From an uncultured Eubacteriales bacterium (GTDB lineage Bacteria; Bacillota; Clostridia; Lachnospirales; Lachnospiraceae), in contig ONWK01000262.1 of NCBI GenBank assembly GCA_900321505.1, forward strand, positions 1-10,809: 10,809 nt of DNA, written 5' to 3'. A program made the position numbers and the translations under genes. Below, in pieces: positions 7,245 through 10,809 of the stretch; position 1 is the first letter of the stretch; each line of letters starts with the position of its first letter. Under the pieces are notes generated by a model that was not told the origin of the DNA, did not search any database, and saw only the letters and a list, made by a program, of their open reading frames with translations.

Positions 7245-8354
7245 CTATTTCTTCTTCTTTTTCTTTTTGCTCTTATCGTACTTATCTCCGCGGTACCAGC
7301 CTCCGTTCTGGCTGCTCTTACTGCTGTATCCGGAATTTGTTCCCGTTCCGGTTTTCCTGATCGTATTATTGTTCGCAGCTGAGGTTCCCTTCAGAACATT
7401 TGCCTTTGCCGCAACACCGATAAGCTCCTTCTTGGGAGGCAGCTCCTTTTCAGGTGCATCACCGCCACCGTTTTTCCCGGTTTTTACACCCTTATCAGCC
7501 GTTTTTTCACCTTTATCAGCGGAGCTTTCATTCTTATCCACTGCTTTTTCATTCTTATCTGCAGTTTGTTCATCCGCGTCCGCTGCTTTTTCGTCCTTAG
7601 CAACCTTTGCAGATGGTTTTCTCTTCCTGGCGCCCCTCCTCGCCGCTTCTTTCTCAGCAGCCTCTCTTTCTTCCTGTTCCTTTTGTTCTCTGGCGCTCTC
7701 AATCGCATCCTCGTTAGTCCTGAAAACGTATCTTATGGTATGCGAAGTGCCCCATATAATGGCTCCGAAAATAAGCAGCAGCCACAGATACCAGGTATAG
7801 ATGAAAATTAGCGGATAAATTATCGAAAGGGCTATGGGCGCCACCCATGCAACAATGATCTTTATCGCACTGAATACATATCCGACAGACAAAAGCAGCG
7901 AATTCTTGATCGCCAGCTTGACAGTAGTGGTATACCTTCCTATCATCGGGAAGAGAAATGCAAGAACAAGAGCCAGAAGCAGAAGTTCAAGATAAAATAC
8001 TATGGTGTAGAATACTGCGATACCGTGTGAAGTTGTATTATTTACAAGAATATTCTCGGCCAGAAGGATCGCGGTCGCCACAAGAACCAGCAGCCACGCA
8101 AGGGTAGCCTGCTTAAAGCTTCGTTTAAATTCATGTATAAACCCGTGAACTACTGTCTCCTCTTCGTCCTCCTGCAGACGTATAGCCATAGCATAGGTTG
8201 CCGAAAGCGAAGCTCCTATGGTTATGACAGGAAGGCTTGCTATTACAAAACACACGTTAAGCGCGAACATATTTCCGAAAGCATCCAGGCCCTTCCTGAG
8301 TCTCCACTCGCGCTCCGAAGGCTTCTCCTGTTTTTTTGGTTGCTTTGCCGCCAT
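7245..8354 (-). CDS. DUF624 (YesL-type) membrane protein with lysine-rich repeat tail
   Basis: The N-terminal ~210 residues match the DUF624/YesL family: after a short basic head comes MFALNVCFVIASLPVITIGAS (approximately 29-49), the hallmark first membrane segment. More hydrophobic segments follow near 84-104, 111-136, 148-176 and 178-202. The function of the family is not established, but members often sit beside carbohydrate ABC transporters, as yesL does in Bacillus. Residues ~212-369 form a hydrophilic, probably cytoplasmic tail with a charged helix, five to six 7-residue repeats (254-295), a Gly/Ser/Asn-rich part and seven terminal lysines. Such a tail is not normal for the family. I chose ATG 8354 (369 aa) because GAAAGAGG lies about 10 bases upstream and the family match begins just after it. 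The longer reading from 8495 would run through the palindrome at 8435-8490 and the candidate promoter. It sits after the terminated transporter operon and has its own promoter candidate. Confidence 0.85.
   Translation of the reverse strand: MAAKQPKKQEKPSEREWRLRKGLDAFGNMFALNVCFVIASLPVITIGASLSATYAMAIRLQEDEEETVVHGFIHEFKRSFKQATLAWLLVLVATAILLAENILVNNTTSHGIAVFYTIVFYLELLLLALVLAFLFPMIGRYTTTVKLAIKNSLLLSVGYVFSAIKIIVAWVAPIALSIIYPLIFIYTWYLWLLLIFGAIIWGTSHTIRYVFRTNEDAIESAREQKEQEEREAAEKEAARRGARKRKPSAKVAKDEKAADADEQTADKNEKAVDKNESSADKGEKTADKGVKTGKNGGGDAPEKELPPKKELIGVAAKANVLKGTSAANNNTIRKTGTGTNSGYSSKSSQNGGWYRGDKYDKSKKKKKKK
7470..7595 (-). repeat. 21-base coding tandem repeat (6 units, 5 clear)
   Basis: Six consecutive 21-base units on the minus strand (7595-7575, 7574-7554, 7553-7533, 7532-7512, 7511-7491 and the diverged 7490-7470) encode heptapeptides with consensus (D/N/G)EK(A/T)(A/V)DK. 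They form residues 254-295 of the DUF624 protein. The units differ at the base level as well as the protein level, so the array is not freshly amplified. Confidence 0.8.
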
Positions 8355-8391
8355 TTCGTATAAACCTCTTTCTGAAATCAAAATCCTTCCT

Positions 8392-8420
8392 ATTCTACCA
8401 CAAATCGCATATCTTTGAAA
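8392..8420 (-). promoter_or_regulatory. Candidate extended -10 promoter of the DUF624 gene
   Basis: On the minus strand a TAGAAT hexamer (complement of 8392-8397) matches the -10 consensus at 5 of 6 positions. It is preceded by TGG, giving the extended TGn motif. A weak -35, TTTCAA (complement of 8415-8420), is 17 bases upstream with 3 of 6 matches. The start of transcription would fall about 30 bases before the ATG at 8354, with the ribosome site in between. It is a plausible housekeeping-sigma promoter, not tested. Confidence 0.5.
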
Positions 8421-8434
8421 GCACATTTTGTAAC

Positions 8435-8490
8435 TATTCAGCGCCCACATCGACGGATGCTTCGCATCCGGAGATGTGAGGTGCTGAATA
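8435..8490. repeat. 56-base imperfect palindrome (large stem-loop)
   Basis: The outer arms pair 8435-8442 (TATTCAGC) with 8483-8490 (GCTGAATA). After a G-T wobble, a CC/GG pair with a bulged A, and 6 bp (8446-8451 with 8472-8477), there is a GA/GA internal loop. It ends with a 7-bp stem (8454-8460 with 8464-8470) closed by TTC; on the minus strand this tip reads GCGAAGC. It lies between the transporter terminator and the DUF624 promoter, so it is probably not part of a normal leader. It could be a REP-like intergenic element, a protein-binding palindrome or the remnant of a small mobile element; I cannot tell which. Confidence 0.75.
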
Positions 8491-8508
8491 TCCAAAACTT
8501 ATTATTAC

Positions 8509-8540
8509 AAAAAAAGGAGCTGCCAACGACAGCTCCTTTT
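8509..8540 (-). terminator. Intrinsic terminator of the sugar transporter operon
   Basis: An 11-bp stem pairs AAAAGGAGCTG (8512-8522) with CAGCTCCTTTT (8530-8540) around a 7-base loop. In the minus-strand transcript it follows the permease stop by 22 bases and runs into seven U residues (8509-8515). It also has a T run on the plus strand, but no plus-strand gene reaches it. Confidence 0.93.
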
Positions 8541-8562
8541 AATTGCTTTATTTGCTTTCGGA

Positions 8563-9423
8563 TTACTCCTTTACACCACCGAGTGCGACACCGGCAATGA
8601 TGTACTTCGAAAGGAAGAAATACATTACCAGGATCGGGATAACGGTTGTAAGAAGTCCGCAATAGATGAGACCCCAGTCACGATCCTTATCGTTTGCCTT
8701 CAGTGAGGATACATACATGGGCATGGTCATCTTGCTACGCTCTGTCGCAAGGATAATGGACGGAGTGTACAGATTGTTCCAGGAACCTACGAATCCGAAG
8801 ATAGCCTGGGTTGCCATAGCCGGCTTCAACAGAGGAAGCACGATCCGGTTGAAGGTTGCAAACTCGCCTGATCCATCGATACGAGCTGCTTCCACGATCT
8901 CCAGTGAAAGTCCTGTCTCCATGTACTGCTTCATGAAGTAAACAGTAGTCGGAGCTGCTATCGCAGGAATGATCAGAGGAAGGAAGGTACCGAACATACC
9001 TGTAAGGTTACATATCTTAACGAAACCTACGATTGATACCTGAGTCGGGATCATCATGATAGCATAGATGAAGCCCCACAGGAACTTCTTAAGTTTGAAG
9101 TTGTATGCGGTAACTGCATATGCGGTAAGTGATCCGAAATATACCTGCAGGGCAGTTGCGGGAACCGTCACGATAAGAGAGTTCAGCATAGCCTGCAGCA
9201 CGTTCACTCCACTGGTCTTGGCTCCGGAATCCAGCAACGCCTTAAAGTTGGTAATAAACTGGCCTCCCGGGATCAGTTTGATTCCGTCAACAATATCTGA
9301 AGACTTCAGTGTAGAGTTGATGATCAGAATGTAGAACGGAAAAATGGAGATAAAGCAAAGGATGATACAGATAACATATCTTAATATCTTCTGGCCGCTT
9401 ACGCCTTTTACTTCTTGATCCAT
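8563..9423 (-). CDS. Carbohydrate ABC transporter permease (MalG/AraQ type)
   Basis: This is one of the two membrane subunits of a CUT1 (sugar/oligosaccharide) importer. The 286 residues show about six hydrophobic segments, near 14-36, 76-103, 114-136, 146-164, 205-227 and 252-272. The cytoplasmic EAA loop that docks the ATPase is EAARIDGSGEF at 178-188, with LPLLKP at 196-201. The C-terminus GVALGGVKE is typical of MalG-like permeases. The first gene of the permease pair ends 10 bases upstream, and the GGGGGTG ribosome site overlaps that gene's last bases, so the two subunits are made together. It is the last gene of the operon, followed by a strong terminator. The sugar cannot be inferred. 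Confidence 0.95.
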   Translation of the reverse strand: MDQEVKGVSGQKILRYVICIILCFISIFPFYILIINSTLKSSDIVDGIKLIPGGQFITNFKALLDSGAKTSGVNVLQAMLNSLIVTVPATALQVYFGSLTAYAVTAYNFKLKKFLWGFIYAIMMIPTQVSIVGFVKICNLTGMFGTFLPLIIPAIAAPTTVYFMKQYMETGLSLEIVEAARIDGSGEFATFNRIVLPLLKPAMATQAIFGFVGSWNNLYTPSIILATERSKMTMPMYVSSLKANDKDRDWGLIYCGLLTTVIPILVMYFFLSKYIIAGVALGGVKE

Positions 9424-9433
9424 ACTACACCCC

Positions 9434-10375
9434 CTATCTTCCGTCTTTATTCTTATCAGCTGTTATCTTGTAGAAGATAAGGCTGACAAGCATTGTTACT
9501 ATGAAAAGCACAACGGAGTATGCAGCAGCACGCCCCATGTTCTGCTTTGTACCTGTAGTAACATAGTCCTTGATCAACATCATTACCGTAGTCGTGGAGT
9601 TAACCTGACCGCCTCCGACTGGTACGGTCGGGCCACCCTTGTTGAACAAGCTGGGGATATCAAACATCTGCAGACCACCGATAGCGGATGTAACCAGTGT
9701 ATACTGCAGGATGGGCTTAAGCAGCGGCAGCGTGATCTTGAAGAACTGCTGCTTGGAATTTGCACCATCCACCATGGCCGCTTCGTAGAGTGCCGGGTTG
9801 ATACCCAGGATACCTGCACAAAGCACGATCATGGTATTTCCATACCACATCCAGAACTGAATGAACGCAACGATGATAAGTGATGCCCAGCCGGACAGAA
9901 GTATACCGTTCTTTCCGACCCAGCCCATACTTCGCATCAATTGTGTTAACGGTCCGTTTACATCAAACAGACTATAGAACAACACGGCGATAGTAGCAGC
10001 CGTGATAATGTTCGGCATATACATTATAACTTTAAAGATACCGGTACCCTTCAGCTTATACTTAACATCGGTAAACCATGCTGCAAGTACAAGGGAAAGA
10101 AGAATCTGCGGAATGAAGTTCAAGATCCAGAGCACTGCGGTAATCGCGAGGGCTTTCCAGATCTCGCCGCCACCCATGTCTCCGAATACATAATTCTTGA
10201 AGTTACCGAAACCGGTTTCCTTAATAACATTTCGACCGTTCTTTGCCTCATAGATCAAAGAACTATAGAAGGTATAAAGTAGCGGATATAACTGAAAAAC
10301 GGCAAACACCAGAAAGAACGGAACGACAAAGATTAAGCCGTATTTTCCGTGTTCTACGGTCTTTTGCTTCTTCAA
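9434..10375 (-). CDS. Carbohydrate ABC transporter permease (MalF/UgpA type)
   Basis: This is the partner membrane subunit of the CUT1 importer. From the chosen start it has 313 residues. An N-terminal KYGLIFVVPFFLVFAVFQLYP (11-31) forms the first segment, with others near 77-101, 113-137, 162-190, 223-240 and 287-304. The EAA loop EAAMVDGANSKQQFF is at 198-212, with LPLLKP at 216-221. LFNKGGP (243-249) is also typical of the family. I prefer the TTG at 10375, 7 bases after GGGAGGGGG, because the protein then begins KKQKTVEHGKYG as relatives do. ATG 10393 would lie within or before that site with weak pairing. The longest reading, from 10450, overlaps the hairpin at 10413-10448 and is unlikely. 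It follows the solute-binding protein gene after a 116-base gap that contains the hairpin. Confidence 0.93.
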   Translation of the reverse strand: MKKQKTVEHGKYGLIFVVPFFLVFAVFQLYPLLYTFYSSLIYEAKNGRNVIKETGFGNFKNYVFGDMGGGEIWKALAITAVLWILNFIPQILLSLVLAAWFTDVKYKLKGTGIFKVIMYMPNIITAATIAVLFYSLFDVNGPLTQLMRSMGWVGKNGILLSGWASLIIVAFIQFWMWYGNTMIVLCAGILGINPALYEAAMVDGANSKQQFFKITLPLLKPILQYTLVTSAIGGLQMFDIPSLFNKGGPTVPVGGGQVNSTTTVMMLIKDYVTTGTKQNMGRAAAYSVVLFIVTMLVSLIFYKITADKNKDGR

Positions 10376-10412
10376 TGGATAACCCCCTCCCATAATTAGT
10401 TTCTTTTCATAA

Positions 10413-10448
10413 GACACGCACCAGCACATCGCTGTGCTGATGCGTGCC
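10413..10448 (-). promoter_or_regulatory. Intercistronic stem-loop between binding protein and permease genes
   Basis: In the minus-strand transcript, 16 bases pair without a mismatch around a GCGA loop (10429-10432), a GNRA tetraloop. Three of the pairs are G-U wobbles, which would be A-C mismatches on the opposite strand, so the structure is suited to the minus-strand RNA. No U run follows, so it is not a normal terminator. At this place such hairpins commonly protect the upstream mRNA from 3' exonucleases or partly stop transcription, giving more binding protein than permease, as known for malE-malF. That role here is inference. Confidence 0.75.
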
Positions 10449-10492
10449 AATCAGTTATTGATTAAATTATCGATAACCAGAAAACACTGATT
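10449..10492. repeat. Nested inverted repeat just after the binding-protein stop
   Basis: AATCAGT (10449-10455) pairs with ACTGATT (10486-10492). Inside it, TTATTGAT (10455-10462) pairs with ATCGATAA (10469-10476) with one G-U wobble as plus-strand RNA, which is an A-C mismatch in the minus-strand transcript. The arms are AT-rich and offset, so it is a weak structure; it may extend the neighbouring hairpin region or be chance. Confidence 0.35.
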
Positions 10493-10809
10493 TACTCAGC
10501 AGCAGGAATACCAAGTGTTACGTTAGACTGCTCCTTAACATAGTTAAGTGCATCGTCAACTGTTGCATAGGTTCCTGTGATATAACCATTAGCTGCATCG
10601 GAGATAAGTGCTTCATAGTTCTTATCCTGATATGTTACAGCGCCCTGCTGGATACCTGAAGCAGCATCTGCCCATGTACCATAGGGGTTCTGTCCGCCGA
10701 GGAATGCAATACCTGCATTGTCGGAAGCGATCTCGCCGCCGTTAACCAGACGATCGTTAGCTGCCTTGTTGTTTACAGCATCACCAGTTACGTTTGTGAT
10801 TGCAACGCC
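10492..10809 (-). CDS. Extracellular sugar-binding protein of the ABC transporter (C-terminal part)
   Basis: An open frame of 105 residues enters from the right window edge and ends at TAA (10494-10492). No start is inside the window. The visible part includes AFLGGQNPYGTWADAASGI and ends in a helix-rich stretch with the motif TYATVDDALNYVKEQ. This is the usual C-terminus of family 1 extracellular solute-binding proteins, where the last helices close the sugar site. It would be a lipoprotein anchored outside the membrane, delivering sugar to the two permeases that follow; the signal peptide lies outside the window. Codons are strongly biased to highly expressed types (AAC, GCA, GGT, CTT), more than in the housekeeping genes to the left. 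The family call rests on context plus the tail, so the exact sugar class is open. Confidence 0.85.
   Translation of the reverse strand, partial: GVAITNVTGDAVNNKAANDRLVNGGEIASDNAGIAFLGGQNPYGTWADAASGIQQGAVTYQDKNYEALISDAANGYITGTYATVDDALNYVKEQSNVTLGIPAAE

Noticed and set aside
7470..7595. Short spaced repeats considered as a CRISPR-like array
   Set aside because: Units are contiguous, in frame and coding, with no unique spacers between them.
7267..7800. Plus-strand frame with hydrophobic Ser/Phe/Leu-rich repeats
   Set aside because: It is the antisense of the charged repeat tail of the DUF624 protein; Lys and Glu codons become Phe, Leu and Ser when reversed.
8355..8495. N-terminal extension of the DUF624 protein up to ATG 8495
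   Set aside because: This stretch contains the palindrome and the promoter candidate, has no ribosome site at 8495, and encodes residues unlike any family N-terminus.
10376..10450. Longer start of the MalF-type permease at ATG 10450
   Set aside because: The added residues fall in the intercistronic hairpin and include Cys/Trp-rich sequence not seen in permease N-termini.

Overview
The window looks like chromosome from a Gram-positive Clostridia, most likely a member or relative of Lachnospiraceae (inference; no genus can be named). The grounds are moderate base composition, strong AGGAGG-like Shine-Dalgarno sites, TrmK next to a SigA-type sigma factor, a TGS-containing nucleoside kinase of a kind common in Clostridia, a type A-like RNase P RNA, and a carbohydrate ABC transporter of the CUT1 type without its own ATPase. 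Every protein gene lies on the minus strand. Only the RNase P RNA is on the plus strand. There is no gene-free stretch above about 210 bases.

Region 1 (1-206, plus strand) is the 3' part of rnpB, cut by the window edge. Its end nearly touches the end of the convergent nucleoside kinase gene.

Region 2 (210-7079, minus strand, transcribed right to left) is a housekeeping run: a dGTPase-like HD phosphohydrolase, DNA primase (dnaG), the primary sigma factor (rpoD/sigA), tRNA adenine-22 methyltransferase (trmK) and a fused TGS/uridine-kinase-family protein. Gaps are 69, 17, about -1 to 5, and -4 bases, so this is very probably one operon. It is a version of the classical macromolecular synthesis operon, joining replication priming, transcription initiation, dNTP control and tRNA modification. 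The sigma factor carries an unusually long charged N-terminal extension.

Region 3 (7080-8562) holds a short leader region, a terminator-like hairpin, a DUF624/YesL-type membrane protein with a long lysine-rich repeat tail and its own candidate extended -10 promoter, a large imperfect palindrome, and a strong intrinsic terminator.

Region 4 (8563-10809) is a carbohydrate uptake operon read as solute-binding protein (only its C-terminus is inside the window), then a MalF-type permease, then a MalG-type permease, then the terminator. A 16-bp hairpin with a GNRA-type loop sits between the binding-protein gene and the first permease, where it could set different expression levels. No ATPase is present, which suggests a shared MsmK/UgpC-type ATPase encoded elsewhere. 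YesL-like proteins are often found beside such transporters, so the DUF624 gene may be functionally linked to it.

I did not see a new defence, mobile or biosynthetic system. The points most worth a second look are the sigma-factor extension, the DUF624 heptad tail, the 56-base palindrome at 8435-8490, and the hairpin at 10413-10448.
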